DNA of 64,000 nt from Herbaspirillum sp. LeCh32-8 (GTDB lineage: Bacteria; Pseudomonadota; Gammaproteobacteria; Burkholderiales; Burkholderiaceae_D), in the NCBI RefSeq assembly GCF_017814915.1, contig NZ_JAGIPZ010000009.1, positions 1 to 64,000 of the forward strand. The letters run 5' to 3'. How positions within the stretch are numbered: the stretch's first letter is position 1; every line of letters begins with the position of its first letter. Both the position numbers and the translations under genes were made by a program. Below the pieces are notes generated by a model that was not told the DNA's origin, made no database searches, and saw nothing but the letters and a program-made list of their open reading frames with translations. Shown one piece after another: positions 40,357-50,911 of the stretch.

Positions 40357-41723
40357 CAGCGCACCTCCCTTTCACGCGACTCGCGCGGATCCCGGTTTCT
40401 CATGTCGCGCATCACTTCGGAGGAGTACACAGTGTCATTTCCCGAATTCGAATTGTTCGACGCCGCTGCGCCCGCTGCCGGCGCCTGGGTCGACGACGAC
40501 GCCGATGGCTTGCCGGCCGGAGCCGCGCCCTCGCCGGTCTGCTGGATCAGCTTGTCCAGCGGCAGGTAGAGCATGTTGCTGCCGTTCTTGGCATCGACCA
40601 TCACCTTGGTGGTATTGGCGAAGATCTGCTGCATGGTCTCGATGTACATGCGGTCCCGCGTCACGGCAGGCGCCTTCTGGTATTCCTCCAGCACCTGCTT
40701 GAAGCGGGCGGCGTCGCCTTCGGCGTTGGCCACCACGCGCGAGCGATAGGCTTCCGCCTCTTCCAGCAGACGCGATGCGGCGCCGGAAGCACGCGGAATC
40801 ACGTCGTTGGCATACGCCTGGCCTTCGTTCTTCAGTCGCTCGCGATCCTGGCCGGCCTTGACGGCGTCGTCGAAGGCGGCCTGCACCTGTTCGGGCGGCT
40901 GCACGCCCTGCATGGTCACGTTGGTGATCTGCACGCCGGACTTGTAGCGATCCAGGATCTGCTGCATGCGCTGGCTCACATCCAGGGCGACCTTCTCGCG
41001 GCCTTCGTACAGGACGAAGTCCATCTTGCTGCGGCCGACGATCTCGCGGATCGCGGTCTCGGCGACCTGGCGCACCGAGTCGTCCTGGTCACGGTTGTTG
41101 AACAGCCATTCGGCGGCGTTCTTCAGCTTGTACTGGACGGCAAACTGGATGTCGATGATGTTCTCGTCATCGGTCAGCATCAGCGACTCTTTGAGCTGCT
41201 TGTTACGCACGTTGCCGCGGTAACCGATCTCGGCGGTACGCACCTGCGACATGTTGACGATCTCATGGCCCTGGATGGGATACGGCCAGCGCCAGTTGAA
41301 GCCCGGCAGCGTGGTGTGGCTGTAGCGGCCGAAGGTGGTGACCACGGCGGTCTGGCCTTCCTGCACGATGAAGAAACCGCTGGCCAGCCAGAGGAAAGCG
41401 ACGATGATGGCAATCACGCCCACGCCGATGCCGGCGCCCTTGACGTCGCCGCGGTTGAAGCCACCGCCACCGTCGGAAGAACCGCCGCCGCCCTTGCGGC
41501 CGAACATGCCGGACAGGCGCTGGTTGAAATCGCGCCAGAGCTGGTCGAGATCCGGCGGGCCGTCGTTGTTGCCGGACGGTTTCTCGGGTCGTTTGTCGGG
41601 TCGGTTATCGCCGTTACTTCCGTTATTCTGATTCTCGCGGTTGTCGTCTTGCGAACCACGTCCCCATTGGGGATCGTTCAACGAAAACTTCACACCGATT
41701 TTCTTGAATAAAGACACAAGCAT
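40356..41723 (-). CDS. hflK: HflK, membrane regulator of FtsH
   Basis: The 455-residue partner of HflC. A Gly/Asn/Asp-rich cytoplasmic N-terminus (SLNDPQWGRGSQDDNRENQ) is followed by a membrane segment at about 100-118 (GIGVGVIAIIVAFLWLASGFFIV), the SPFH domain, and a low-complexity Ser/Ala/Asn-rich C-terminus. The start at 41723 has no strong ribosome-binding site; a GTG about 10 codons downstream is an alternative. It is coupled to hflC. Confidence 0.95.
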   Translation of the reverse strand: MLVSLFKKIGVKFSLNDPQWGRGSQDDNRENQNNGSNGDNRPDKRPEKPSGNNDGPPDLDQLWRDFNQRLSGMFGRKGGGGSSDGGGGFNRGDVKGAGIGVGVIAIIVAFLWLASGFFIVQEGQTAVVTTFGRYSHTTLPGFNWRWPYPIQGHEIVNMSQVRTAEIGYRGNVRNKQLKESLMLTDDENIIDIQFAVQYKLKNAAEWLFNNRDQDDSVRQVAETAIREIVGRSKMDFVLYEGREKVALDVSQRMQQILDRYKSGVQITNVTMQGVQPPEQVQAAFDDAVKAGQDRERLKNEGQAYANDVIPRASGAASRLLEEAEAYRSRVVANAEGDAARFKQVLEEYQKAPAVTRDRMYIETMQQIFANTTKVMVDAKNGSNMLYLPLDKLIQQTGEGAAPAGKPSASSSTQAPAAGAAASNNSNSGNDTVYSSEVMRDMRNRDPRESREREVR

Positions 41724-41799
41724 GCGTTTGCGATCCGGCTGTAGTTATTGATTAAGAGAATCAAGGAGGAATGCGCGCGTGGGCGGAACTGCGTTGCCG

Positions 41800-42924
41800 T
41801 TATGCGTGCATGTCTTCGGAATCGACTGGCTGGGAATGGCTGCGGCCCCTGGCCTCCAATGCGGCCTTCAACGAAGCGGCGATCGCTTCGCGCAGCAGAT
41901 CCAGGCCAGCACCAGACTTCGCACTGACGAAAACCCGCTGGATTTTACCATACTCGTCATATTCGACCGACGGCTCCAGGCCCGCCGCGTCGATCTTGTT
42001 CCAGACCAGGATCTGCGGCACGTGGTCGGCGCCGATCTCGCGCAGAACCTCGTTGACCTGCTCGATCTGCTCCATGCGCACCGGGCTGGCGGCATCCACC
42101 ACATGCAGCAGCAGATCGGCATGAATGGTCTCTTCCAGCGTGGCGCGGAATGCATCCACCAACTGGTGGGGCAATTCGCGAATAAAGCCGACCGTGTCGG
42201 AGATGACAACATGCCCCACCTCGCCCAGATAGACTCGACGCGAGGTGGTATCCAGGGTGGCGAACAGCTGGTTGGCTGCATACACGCCGGCTTTCGTCAG
42301 CGTGTTGAAAATGGTCGATTTGCCAGCGTTGGTGTACCCCACCAGCGACACCGAAAAGGTTTCGCTGCGCCCCCGCGCACGGCGTTGCGTGGCGTGCTGG
42401 CGGCGCAGCTTGGCCAGCACTGCGCGCAGCGCCTTGACCCGCTCGCCGAGCAGCCGGCGGTCGGTTTCCAGCTGGGTTTCACCCGGGCCGCGCAGGCCAA
42501 TACCGCCCTTTTGTCGCTCCAGGTGGGTCCAGCCGCGAATCAGGCGGGTCGAGAGATGCTGCAACTGCGCCAGTTCGACCTGAACCTTACCCTCGTGGCT
42601 TTTGGCGCGCTGCGCAAAGATATCGAGGATCAGGCTGGTACGGTCGAGCACACGCGCCTTCAGCACGCGCTCGAGGTTGCGCTGCTGGGCCGGCGACAAG
42701 GCGTGATTGAAGATGACGAGTTCGAGCTGAAGATCGGCAACGGCGTCGGCGACTTCTTGCGCCTTGCCGCTGCCGACAAAAAGAGCTGCGTCCGGACTGG
42801 CACGACGCCCGGTGATGGTGATCACCGGTTCCGCGCCGGCCGATTTTGCCAACAGGAATAATTCATCCAGACTTGCGGCGAAGTCGTTCTTGCCGAAGTC
42901 CAGGCCGACTAACGCGGCACGCAT
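41800..42924 (-). CDS. hflX: HflX GTPase, ribosome-splitting factor
   Basis: A GTPase that splits stalled ribosomes under stress. The 374-residue product has the HflX N-terminal domain (RAALVGLDF...), the Gly-rich LIRGWTHLERQKGGIGLRGPGETQLE linker and the G domain with GYTNAGKST, DTVGFIRELPHQLVDAF and VWNKID. The start may be the ATG at 42924 or an in-frame GTG at 42936; neither has a clear ribosome-binding site. It follows hfq by about 40 bp, as in E. coli. Confidence 0.95.
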   Translation of the reverse strand: MRAALVGLDFGKNDFAASLDELFLLAKSAGAEPVITITGRRASPDAALFVGSGKAQEVADAVADLQLELVIFNHALSPAQQRNLERVLKARVLDRTSLILDIFAQRAKSHEGKVQVELAQLQHLSTRLIRGWTHLERQKGGIGLRGPGETQLETDRRLLGERVKALRAVLAKLRRQHATQRRARGRSETFSVSLVGYTNAGKSTIFNTLTKAGVYAANQLFATLDTTSRRVYLGEVGHVVISDTVGFIRELPHQLVDAFRATLEETIHADLLLHVVDAASPVRMEQIEQVNEVLREIGADHVPQILVWNKIDAAGLEPSVEYDEYGKIQRVFVSAKSGAGLDLLREAIAASLKAALEARGRSHSQPVDSEDMHA

Positions 42925-42963
42925 ATCAAGATGCACACGGCGTTGCGCCGGCTTGGTAGACCA

Positions 42964-43206
42964 TTATTCGCCGTCGGACGAGGATTCGAGACTCAGGTTG
43001 ACCGCGCGTGCGGGCACGACGGTGGAAATAGCGTGTTTGTAAACCATTTGCGTAACGGTGTTACGCAGCAGGACCACGTATTGATCGAAAGACTCCACAT
43101 GGCCTTGCAGCTTGATGCCGTTGACCAGGTAGATAGAGACGGGAACGTGCTCTTTTCTCAATGCGTTCAGAAATGGGTCTTGTAACAATTGCCCTTTGTT
43201 GCTCAT
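42964..43206 (-). CDS. hfq: RNA chaperone Hfq
   Basis: A hexameric Sm-like protein pairing small RNAs with mRNAs. The 80-residue product has the family sequence [35 protein letters not shown] and the Sm2 motif [10 protein letters not shown], with a short acidic C-terminal tail (SLESSSDGE). A GGAGC ribosome-binding site precedes the ATG. The 143-bp gap to der contains an AT-rich patch (43255-43335) unlike its surroundings, a likely hfq promoter region. Confidence 0.97.
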   Translation of the reverse strand: MSNKGQLLQDPFLNALRKEHVPVSIYLVNGIKLQGHVESFDQYVVLLRNTVTQMVYKHAISTVVPARAVNLSLESSSDGE

Positions 43207-43349
43207 GGCAGCTCCACGGTGTTGTTGTGATTAGGACTTGGAGGCACTTTTAAAGAAAACAAGTGCTTTACCAATTTATGCTTTATCAATTTAAACGATT
43301 TTCTCTGCAACGCCAAAAATCATTAATTAAATTACAGCATTATTTCGAC

Positions 43350-44693
43350 TTATTTCTCTTGCCGGGCAAATGGATTCTTGCCGGAACGGAACTCGATACG
43401 CAGTGGAGTGCCAACCAGGGAGAAAGTTTCCCGGAAGTGCTTTTCCAGATAACGTTTGTAGTTATCGTCGATGGCATCCAGAGCATTGCCGTGGATGACG
43501 ACCACCGGCGGATTCTGCCCGCCCTGGTGCGCATAACGCATCTTGGGACGGATCGAACCCTTGCGGCGTGGTTGCTGGTGCTCCAGCGCCTCCTCCAGCG
43601 CGCGCGTCAGGCGCGGCGTGCTGAGCTTGGCCATGGCGGCGGCGTATGCGGAATCGATGGACTTCATCAGCGGGCCGATGCCGGTCGACTTCAGCGCCGA
43701 GATGAAATGGAATTTGGCGAAGGACAGGAAGTTGAGCTTGCGCTCCAGGTCCATCTTGATCTGGTCACGCTGGTCACTTTGCATGCCGTCCCACTTGTTG
43801 ACGCCCACCACCAGCGCGCGGCCGGATTCCAGCACGAAGCCGGCGATGTGCGCATCCTGCTCGGAAATGTCTTGCTGTGCGTCCAGCAGCAGCAGCACGA
43901 CGTTGGCGTCCGAGATCGATTTCAGCGTCTTGACCACCGAGAACTTCTCGATGGCCTCGAACACCTTGCCGCGGCGACGGATGCCGGCGGTATCGATCAG
44001 GGTGTAATGACGGCCTTCGCGCTCGAAGGGGATCTCGATCGAGTCGCGGGTGGTGCCCGGCATGTCGAAGGCGATCACGCGCTCTTCGCCCAGCAGCGTG
44101 TTGACCAGTGTCGACTTGCCAACGTTGGGACGGCCGACGATGGCGATCTTGGTGCCGCGCACGACTGCCTCGTCCAGCTCGGGCTCGGGCTGGCGCTGCG
44201 CCTCGGCCGTATCCAGCGCTTCCTGCACCAGGTCGGCCACGCCGTCGCCGTGGGCGGCGGAGATCACGTACGGATCGCCCATGCCCAGCTCATAGAAGTC
44301 GGCGGTGACCGAGGTGTACTTCATGCCTTCGGACTTGTTGACCACCAGCATCACCGGACGGCCGCATTTGCGCAGGAAGTCGGTGATGGTCTTGTCGTGC
44401 GGGGTCAGGCCCTGGCGACCGTCGACGATGAATACCACGACGTCGGCCTCGACCACCGCCTGCTTGGTCTGCTTGGCCATCTCGACCATGATGCCTTCCT
44501 TGGCAACAGGTTCGAAGCCACCGGTATCGATCACCAGGAACGGGCGTTCGCCGACCCGGCCTTCGCCGTAGTGACGATCGCGCGTCAGGCCGGGCAGGTC
44601 CGCCACCAGCGCATCACGGCTGCGGGTGAGCCTGTTGAACAACGTCGACTTGCCGACGTTGGGACGGCCTACGAGTGCAATTACCGGTTTCAT
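43350..44693 (-). CDS. der: Der (EngA), double GTPase for 50S assembly
   Basis: An essential ribosome-assembly GTPase with two G domains in one chain. The 447-residue product has [12 protein letters not shown] near residue 8 and [12 protein letters not shown] near 187, [12 protein letters not shown] and [14 protein letters not shown] as G2/G3 regions, NKSEG and NKWDG as G4, and a KH-like C-terminal domain with [15 protein letters not shown]. It lies 16 bp after bamB on the same strand. Confidence 0.97.
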   Translation of the reverse strand: MKPVIALVGRPNVGKSTLFNRLTRSRDALVADLPGLTRDRHYGEGRVGERPFLVIDTGGFEPVAKEGIMVEMAKQTKQAVVEADVVVFIVDGRQGLTPHDKTITDFLRKCGRPVMLVVNKSEGMKYTSVTADFYELGMGDPYVISAAHGDGVADLVQEALDTAEAQRQPEPELDEAVVRGTKIAIVGRPNVGKSTLVNTLLGEERVIAFDMPGTTRDSIEIPFEREGRHYTLIDTAGIRRRGKVFEAIEKFSVVKTLKSISDANVVLLLLDAQQDISEQDAHIAGFVLESGRALVVGVNKWDGMQSDQRDQIKMDLERKLNFLSFAKFHFISALKSTGIGPLMKSIDSAYAAAMAKLSTPRLTRALEEALEHQQPRRKGSIRPKMRYAHQGGQNPPVVVIHGNALDAIDDNYKRYLEKHFRETFSLVGTPLRIEFRSGKNPFARQEK

Positions 44694-44709
44694 TTCAATT
44701 CTTTTGCGG

Positions 44710-45906
44710 TCACTCTGTCACGACAGAGACCACGGTTCCTGATTTGGTTTGGAAAACGACAGACTGGCCGGTCGAGACCGGGGGAGCCTGGATGGGGCTG
44801 CCGTCGCTGGAGATGCGGGCCAAGAAGGAGCCATCTTCACGCGACAGGAAGTGAATATACCCCTGGTAGTCGCCCACCGCCACCGCGCGGCCGATGCCGA
44901 TCGGGGAGGACAGCTGGCGATTCTTCAGGCGGTCATTGCGCCACACGACAGCGCCGGTGTCGCGTGCGAATTCGGTGACGGCGCCGCCGATGTCGGCAGC
45001 ATAGACGTAGCTGTCATCGAGCGTGACGCCGACATCGCTGGAAAACTCCTTGATCCAGCGCACATTGCCATTGAGCAAATCGAAGCAGCCGATACGACCC
45101 TGGTAGGCCACTGCGCAGATGTCGCGCGCGCCCAGCGCCGGCACGCCCGACACATCGGAGATACGCTCCAGCTCGGTGGTGCCGCGCGGATCGCCGACCG
45201 GGACTTCCCAGCGCGGGCCGCCGTTGTTCAGCGCCAGCGCCGACAGGCGGCCGCCCGGCAGCGCCACAAAGGCGGTCTGCGCGCCCACCACGATACCCGG
45301 CGCATTGCGCAGCGTCAGCGACGGCACATTGCGCTGGACCATCCAGCGTTGGGTGCCGTTGTCGGCGTCATACGCAGTCACGCGGTTGTCGATGCTGCGC
45401 ACCACCACCAGGCCCTCGCCCACGGCCGGGGCCGACAGCACTTCGCTGGACGCCTGCGCGGTCCAAGTCGCCTTGCCGGCGGCGTCGAACGCCTGAATCT
45501 TGCCCTTCTCGCCCACGACCACGACGGTGCTGCCGTCGGTGCCGACGCCGGCTGTCAGCGACATGTCGGTACGCACGCGCCACACGGTCTGGCCGGTCTG
45601 CGCATTGATGCGCACCACCGAGCCGTCATTGGCGGCGGCAAACACGCTGCCCGCAGCGTAGGCCGGAGTGAAGCTGAAGTTGCCGGCCTTGCCGACCGAT
45701 ACCGACCACGCCGTCTGCGCGCGCAACTTTTGTGCGAACTCGACCAGCGGCGCCGGCGGGTTCGGGTCCTTCTTGCCGGAGAACCACGAGCAGCCCGACA
45801 GGGCCACGACCGCGGCAGCGGCGGCCAGCTTCAATGCCAGCTTGCCGGCGGACTGGGATCGAGCAAAGGATGTTGCCTTGGCAGCAGTCGCTGTCACACT
45901 ACGCAT
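44710..45906 (-). CDS. bamB: Outer-membrane assembly lipoprotein BamB
   Basis: A lipoprotein of the BAM complex that inserts beta-barrel proteins. The 398-residue product has a rather long signal sequence ending in the lipobox LSGC (Cys at about 39), then an eight-bladed PQQ-type beta-propeller with repeating units such as [31 protein letters not shown] precedes the ATG. It lies between yfgM and der, as in many Proteobacteria. Confidence 0.95.
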   Translation of the reverse strand: MRSVTATAAKATSFARSQSAGKLALKLAAAAAVVALSGCSWFSGKKDPNPPAPLVEFAQKLRAQTAWSVSVGKAGNFSFTPAYAAGSVFAAANDGSVVRINAQTGQTVWRVRTDMSLTAGVGTDGSTVVVVGEKGKIQAFDAAGKATWTAQASSEVLSAPAVGEGLVVVRSIDNRVTAYDADNGTQRWMVQRNVPSLTLRNAPGIVVGAQTAFVALPGGRLSALALNNGGPRWEVPVGDPRGTTELERISDVSGVPALGARDICAVAYQGRIGCFDLLNGNVRWIKEFSSDVGVTLDDSYVYAADIGGAVTEFARDTGAVVWRNDRLKNRQLSSPIGIGRAVAVGDYQGYIHFLSREDGSFLARISSDGSPIQAPPVSTGQSVVFQTKSGTVVSVVTE

Positions 45907-46072
45907 ATTGTTGTTCCTCTAAGCGATGGATGGGTTCGCGGTGGGATTGCGGTTGAATTGTTTTCCGGCCTTGCACACGGCCGCTGCATCGATGTCCGAC
46001 GTGCATCCGCGCCTGCCTGCAAATTGCGGATGCGCACGCCCGGCGAGGCCGGACGCGCGCGCATTATTCTTG

Positions 46073-46717
46073 TCAGGCCTTGGGCGCTTCGCCGCCGATG
46101 GCGTCCAGCTTGATCTGGATGAGCTGGCGACCCGGATCCTTGGATTCGGTCTTTTCCAGCGCCAGCTTGTAGGCGGCGCGGGCATCGTCGCGCTTGCCCT
46201 GGGCCAGCAGCACGTCGCCCTTGCGGTCGGCGACGGCGCCGGCGAACTGCGCCGGGAAGTCACCCGACAGCACCTTCAGCGCCTCGTCGTATGCCTTGGC
46301 GTCCAGCAGCACGCCGGCCAGGCGCACTGCGGCGATGGCCTTGTATTCGGCGCCGCGGCCATGGTCAACCACCCATTGCAACTGTTTCTTGGCCGTCTCG
46401 CCGTCGTTGGCGTCGAAGGCCGACTTGGCAGCCACCAGCGCGCTCATCTCGGCATAGGCGGTGCCGCTGAACTTGTCCTGGATGTCGGCCGCGGCTCGTT
46501 GCACCTTGGCGTTGTCCTTGGCGGCCAGCGACTTCTGCTGCTCTTCATAGAGCACCGAAGCCTGCGCCGCCTGACGGCCCTGGTAGGTGTTCCAACCGGT
46601 CCAGCCGGCGTAGGCCGCCAGCGCGATGATCACCAGCCAGGTGACCAGGTTGCCGTACTTCGCCCACCAAGCCTTGATGGAGTCGAGCTGTTCTTGTTCT
46701 TCGAGATCGTATGCCAT
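46073..46717 (-). CDS. yfgM: YfgM-family TPR protein (SecYEG-associated periplasmic chaperone)
   Basis: The 214-residue product has a cytoplasmic N-terminus (MAYDLEEQEQLDSIKAWWAKYGN), one membrane segment (LVTWLVIIALAAYAGWTGWN, about 24-43), and a periplasmic TPR region ending in ESKDPGRQLIQIKLDAIGG. E. coli YfgM binds PpiD and the translocon and hands proteins on to envelope chaperones. Its place between hisS and bamB is conserved. Confidence 0.93.
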   Translation of the reverse strand: MAYDLEEQEQLDSIKAWWAKYGNLVTWLVIIALAAYAGWTGWNTYQGRQAAQASVLYEEQQKSLAAKDNAKVQRAAADIQDKFSGTAYAEMSALVAAKSAFDANDGETAKKQLQWVVDHGRGAEYKAIAAVRLAGVLLDAKAYDEALKVLSGDFPAQFAGAVADRKGDVLLAQGKRDDARAAYKLALEKTESKDPGRQLIQIKLDAIGGEAPKA

Positions 46718-46740
46718 GTAACTCTGAAAAAACGTAACTG

Positions 46741-48084
46741 TTAGGGATGGTAGTGCACGTGATCATGGTCGCCCACGATCTGATCCACGATGTAGTCGAC
46801 CACCGCATCGAACGCCATGTTGCTCTGGTTGGCCTTGCCCTCTTCGGCATCGCCTTCGCGCAGATGTTTCACCGTCGCGGTGCCGGCCTTAACTTCGTCT
46901 TCGCCGATGATCACAGCAAACGCCGCGCCGCTGCCGTCGGCGCGCTTCATCTGCGCCTTGAAGCTGCCGCCGCCGTTCGACGATGCGCAATGTAGCACAA
47001 CATCGAGCCCGGCAGTCCGCAAACGCTCCGCCAATACGAAAGATTGCATCTGCGCATCTTCGCCCTGATGCACCAGGTAGACGTCGCACTGGTTGGGCGC
47101 GTACTGCTCGCCGCTGGCCTTCATCAGCTCCAGCAGGCGCTCCACGCCCATGGCGAAACCGCAGGCCGGGGTCGGCTTGCCGCCGAACATTTCGATCAGC
47201 GGATCGTAACGACCGCCGCCACACACCGTGCCCTGCGAACCGAGCTGGTCGGTGACCCACTCGAACACGGTACGGTTGTAGTAGTCCATGCCGCGTACCA
47301 GGCGCGGATTGATGGTGAACGGCACATTGTTGTGGCGCAGGATCTTCTGCACGCCTTCAAAGTGCGCGCGCGACTCCTCGCCCAGGTAATCCAGCAACTT
47401 GGGCGCGCCATTGACCATCTCCTGCATCGTCGGATTCTTGGTGTCCAGGATGCGCAGCGGATTGGAATGCAAACGGCGCTGGGCGTCGGTATCGAGCACG
47501 TCCTTGTGCTGCTCGAAGTAGGCGATCAGGTCGGCACGATGCTTGTTGCGCTCTTCGGCGTTGCCGATCGAGTTCAGCTCCAGGCGGATGTCGGCCAGAC
47601 CCAGGTCATCCCACAGGCGCTGGCACATCATGATCAGCTCGGCGTCGATGTCCGGGCCGGTGAAGCCGACGGCCTCGGCGCCGACCTGGTGGAACTGGCG
47701 ATAGCGGCCGCGCTGCGGACGCTCATGGCGGAACATCGGACCGACGTACCAGAGGCGCTTGGGGCCTTCGTAGGTCAGGTTGTGCTCCAGCGCGGCGCGC
47801 ACCACGCCGGCGGTGTTTTCCGGACGCAGGGTCAGGTTGTCGCCGTTCATGGAGTCGGTGAAGGAATACATTTCCTTCTCGACGATATCGGTCACTTCGC
47901 CCAAGCCGCGCGCAAACAACGCGGTCGGCTCGACGATGGGGGTGCGGATCTGCTGGAAACCGTAGCTCTTCAACACCGATTGCACGGTGTTTTCGAACAG
48001 TTCCCACAGCGGCGCATCAGCGGGCAGGATGTCGTTCATCCCTTTCACGCCGACAATTTTTTCGACTTTCTTTTGTTCTGACAT
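46741..48084 (-). CDS. hisS: Histidyl-tRNA synthetase
   Basis: Charges tRNA-His. The 447-residue class II synthetase starts at the ATG at 48084 ([21 protein letters not shown]); a longer in-frame reading upstream has no ribosome-binding site and odd composition. It has motif 2-like [19 protein letters not shown], the HisA motif [15 protein letters not shown], motif 3 region [14 protein letters not shown], and a C-terminal anticodon-binding domain. It is encoded in the same array as its paralogue HisZ. Confidence 0.97.
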   Translation of the reverse strand: MSEQKKVEKIVGVKGMNDILPADAPLWELFENTVQSVLKSYGFQQIRTPIVEPTALFARGLGEVTDIVEKEMYSFTDSMNGDNLTLRPENTAGVVRAALEHNLTYEGPKRLWYVGPMFRHERPQRGRYRQFHQVGAEAVGFTGPDIDAELIMMCQRLWDDLGLADIRLELNSIGNAEERNKHRADLIAYFEQHKDVLDTDAQRRLHSNPLRILDTKNPTMQEMVNGAPKLLDYLGEESRAHFEGVQKILRHNNVPFTINPRLVRGMDYYNRTVFEWVTDQLGSQGTVCGGGRYDPLIEMFGGKPTPACGFAMGVERLLELMKASGEQYAPNQCDVYLVHQGEDAQMQSFVLAERLRTAGLDVVLHCASSNGGGSFKAQMKRADGSGAAFAVIIGEDEVKAGTATVKHLREGDAEEGKANQSNMAFDAVVDYIVDQIVGDHDHVHYHP

Positions 48085-48222
48085 ACCGATACCGGATAGT
48101 GTTGTCTTCAATTCAAATGGCGGACCCGGCGCGCCGCGCTTACCGCGGTGCGCGCCAGGCGCAAGTGTACTGCATGGCATCCGGCGCAAGGCCGGATGAA
48201 GGTCGCACAGGACTGTAACGAA

Positions 48223-49476
48223 TCAGGCCTGGCCGTAGTGCGTCTGCACGTATTCCAGCACCACGCTCTGGAATTCCTCGGCGATGCGCTCGCCGCGCAG
48301 GGTCATCTTCTTTTCGCCGTCAATGAACACCGGCGCCGCCGGCGACTCGCCGGTGCCCGGCAGGCTGATGCCGATGTTGGCGTGCTTGGATTCGCCGGGG
48401 CCGTTGACGATGCAGCCCATCACGGCGACGTTCATGCCTTCCACGCCGGGGTATTTACCCTTCCATACCGGCATCTGGTCGCGCAGGAAGGTCTGGATCT
48501 TGTCGGCCAGATCCTGGAACACGGTCGAGGTGGTGCGACCGCAACCAGGGCAGGCAATCACCATCGGGGTGAACTTGCGCAACCCCATGGTCTGCAGAAT
48601 CTCCTGACCGACCACCACTTCCTTGGTGCGGTCGCCTCCCGGCTCGGGGGTCAGCGAAATGCGGATGGTGTCGCCGATGCCCTCCTGCAGCAGCACCGAC
48701 AGTGCAGCCGTGGAGGCGACGATGCCCTTGCTGCCCATACCGGCCTCGGTCAACCCCAGGTGCAGCGGATAGTTGCAGCGGCGGCCCAGCTCGCGGTAAA
48801 CCGCGATCAGGTCCTGCACGCCGGAGACCTTGCAGGACAAGATGATCTTGTCGCCGGCCATGCCCAGCTCTTCGGCGCGCTGCGCGTTCTCGATTGCGGA
48901 CGTCACCAGCGCCTCATACATCACGGCCTGGGCCGACCACGGCTCGGCGCGACCGGCATTCTCGTCCATGATGCGCGCCAGCAGCGCCTGGTCCAGACTG
49001 CCCCAGTTGACGCCGATGCGCACCGGCTTGTCGTACTTGCAAGCCACTTCGATCATCTGTGCGAACTGCGTGTCGCGCTTGGCACCCTTGCCGACGTTGC
49101 CCGGGTTGATACGGTACTTGGACAGCGCCTGCGCGCACTCAGGATAGTCCGTCAGCAGCGTGTGGCCGTTGTAGTGGAAATCGCCCACCAGCGGCACGTC
49201 CACGCCCATGCGGTCGAGCTGTTCGCGAATGGCCGGCACGGCGGCCGCAGCCTCGGGCGTATTGACCGTCAGGCGCACCACCTCGGAGCCGGCGCGCGCC
49301 AGGTCCTTGATCTGGATCGCGGTACCGATGGCATCTGCGGTGTCGGTGTTGGTCATCGACTGCACCATCACCGGCGCGCCGCCGCCCACGATAATTTCGC
49401 GCGCGCCGTGGCTGATCACCACGCGGCGGCTGTTGCGGCGGGCCAGCGGCCCGGAAGCGATCGGAGAAGAAGACAT
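48223..49476 (-). CDS. ispG: 4-hydroxy-3-methylbut-2-enyl diphosphate synthase (IspG/GcpE)
   Basis: The iron-sulfur enzyme of the penultimate step of the MEP isoprenoid pathway. The 417-residue product has [14 protein letters not shown] near the N-terminus and [10 protein letters not shown]. It carries cluster cysteines in ACPGCGRTT and GCIVNGPGE near the C-terminus. It lies between rodZ and hisS, the usual order in Proteobacteria. Confidence 0.97.
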   Translation of the reverse strand: MSSSPIASGPLARRNSRRVVISHGAREIIVGGGAPVMVQSMTNTDTADAIGTAIQIKDLARAGSEVVRLTVNTPEAAAAVPAIREQLDRMGVDVPLVGDFHYNGHTLLTDYPECAQALSKYRINPGNVGKGAKRDTQFAQMIEVACKYDKPVRIGVNWGSLDQALLARIMDENAGRAEPWSAQAVMYEALVTSAIENAQRAEELGMAGDKIILSCKVSGVQDLIAVYRELGRRCNYPLHLGLTEAGMGSKGIVASTAALSVLLQEGIGDTIRISLTPEPGGDRTKEVVVGQEILQTMGLRKFTPMVIACPGCGRTTSTVFQDLADKIQTFLRDQMPVWKGKYPGVEGMNVAVMGCIVNGPGESKHANIGISLPGTGESPAAPVFIDGEKKMTLRGERIAEEFQSVVLEYVQTHYGQA

Positions 49477-49522
49477 GGCGTACGCTTGGCTACTCGATTA
49501 ACAACTTGGATGGACTAAGGAC

Positions 49523-50623
49523 TTAATTCAGGTTCAGGCGCGCGACGTTGCTGCCGCCCGGCGCCTTCAGATCCAGCGGTTGGCCGCGCAGCGTGGCATC
49601 CACGCCGGCCGCATTGCCGATCACCAGAGTCGTCGCATCCGATACATCGAAGGCCTCGGTGGTTCCCGCCTTCAGCAGGCGCGAAATGACCGTGGTCTTG
49701 TCGGCGCGGCGAATTTCCACCCAGGAATCCTCGCGGAAGCTCAGGCGCAGCAGATCCTTGCTGTTGACGATGTTCAGGCCGCTGGGAACAGCGCCGGCGG
49801 ACGACTGCGCGGCGGCCGGGGCCGGCGTCGCAGCGGTGCTGGCCGCGGTTGCCGCAGGAGCGCTTGCTGCCGGCACCGACGCCGACGGCGTGGCCGACTG
49901 CACCGGCGCCACCTTGGCAGGTTCGACGGCAGCCGCCGTCGGAGCCGCTTCCTTGGCCGCATCATCAGACGCGGTCGGCGTGATCGTCTCCACGCGGGCG
50001 TTGACCGGCGTGTCCGACGAGGCAGCGCCGGCCACGGCGTCGTTGCCAGCTTGCGCGCCCTCGGGCGCCGCTTCCGGCGCGGAAGACGAGGCGTCATCCT
50101 TATGCGCCTTGAGCCAGGCCAGCTGCGGCACGTTCTCGCCGAGATCGGTCCAGCGCACGGCAGCAGCGCCCGCCGCCACGGCAATCACCACCACGCCGAC
50201 AATGGCCGCCACCGGCGAGCTGTTGCCGCGGGTGCTCATCATCATGGCTGGCAACGGGCCTTCCGAGAACGGCGTCGACAGGGAGTGCTGGGGCACGATA
50301 TGGTCGCGCTGCGCCACGGGAGACTCCTGCGGCATGCCGGAGGTCAACACGTTGGCGTCCAGGCCCACCGCCTTGGCGTAGCTGCGCACGAAACCGCGCG
50401 CCACCGCCAGGCCCGGCAGGGCCGAATAATTGTCCGCCTCGATGGCCTGGATCTGACGCGGCGACAGCTTCACCAAGCTCGCCACCTGCTCGACCGTCCA
50501 CCCCTTCTTCTGACGCTGCGCCGCCAGCGCGGCGCCAGGCAGAACCGCTGCGGGCGCCTGAGCCGGCTGCCCATCCTCTTGCGGTTGCGACGAAGGCACT
50601 TCGTTCATTTGTTGATCACTCAT
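49523..50623 (-). CDS. rodZ: RodZ-like helix-turn-helix membrane protein
   Basis: The 366-residue product has a cytoplasmic Xre-type HTH (about 28-95: PGAALAAQRQKKGWTVEQVASLVKLSPRQIQAIEADNYSALPGLAVARGFVRSYAK) and one membrane segment (about 140-160: SPVAAIVGVVVIAVAAGAAAV). A long Ala/Pro/Ser/Thr-rich periplasmic linker and a C-terminal DUF4115 domain (LRLSFREDSWVEIRRADKTTV) follow. RodZ links MreB to the rod-shape machinery. The ATG at 50623 has GGAGC upstream. Confidence 0.9.
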   Translation of the reverse strand: MSDQQMNEVPSSQPQEDGQPAQAPAAVLPGAALAAQRQKKGWTVEQVASLVKLSPRQIQAIEADNYSALPGLAVARGFVRSYAKAVGLDANVLTSGMPQESPVAQRDHIVPQHSLSTPFSEGPLPAMMMSTRGNSSPVAAIVGVVVIAVAAGAAAVRWTDLGENVPQLAWLKAHKDDASSSAPEAAPEGAQAGNDAVAGAASSDTPVNARVETITPTASDDAAKEAAPTAAAVEPAKVAPVQSATPSASVPAASAPAATAASTAATPAPAAAQSSAGAVPSGLNIVNSKDLLRLSFREDSWVEIRRADKTTVISRLLKAGTTEAFDVSDATTLVIGNAAGVDATLRGQPLDLKAPGGSNVARLNLN

Positions 50624-50911
50624 CAAATGCTCCACATAGAAAAGCTTTTTTTAAACCGGACCTTGCCGGATTCTTCTGGAGCGTCCCGACGCGGCGCCCA
50701 CCGCACCCGTCCGGGAAATTCGACAACTTCAACAGCCGCCGCACGGTACCTTCGGCGGCTGCACAACCCTCAACAAAAACACAAAAAGGACGCCCGGCCG
50801 CGGCAAAAAAACGCGCCACCGGGGTCCTTGCGGGTACTTCCAACGACATTGCCGGGAATGCTGCCATCGTCCTGGCGACAACGCCGGCTGATGCGTTCAG
50901 ACAACCAGCCG

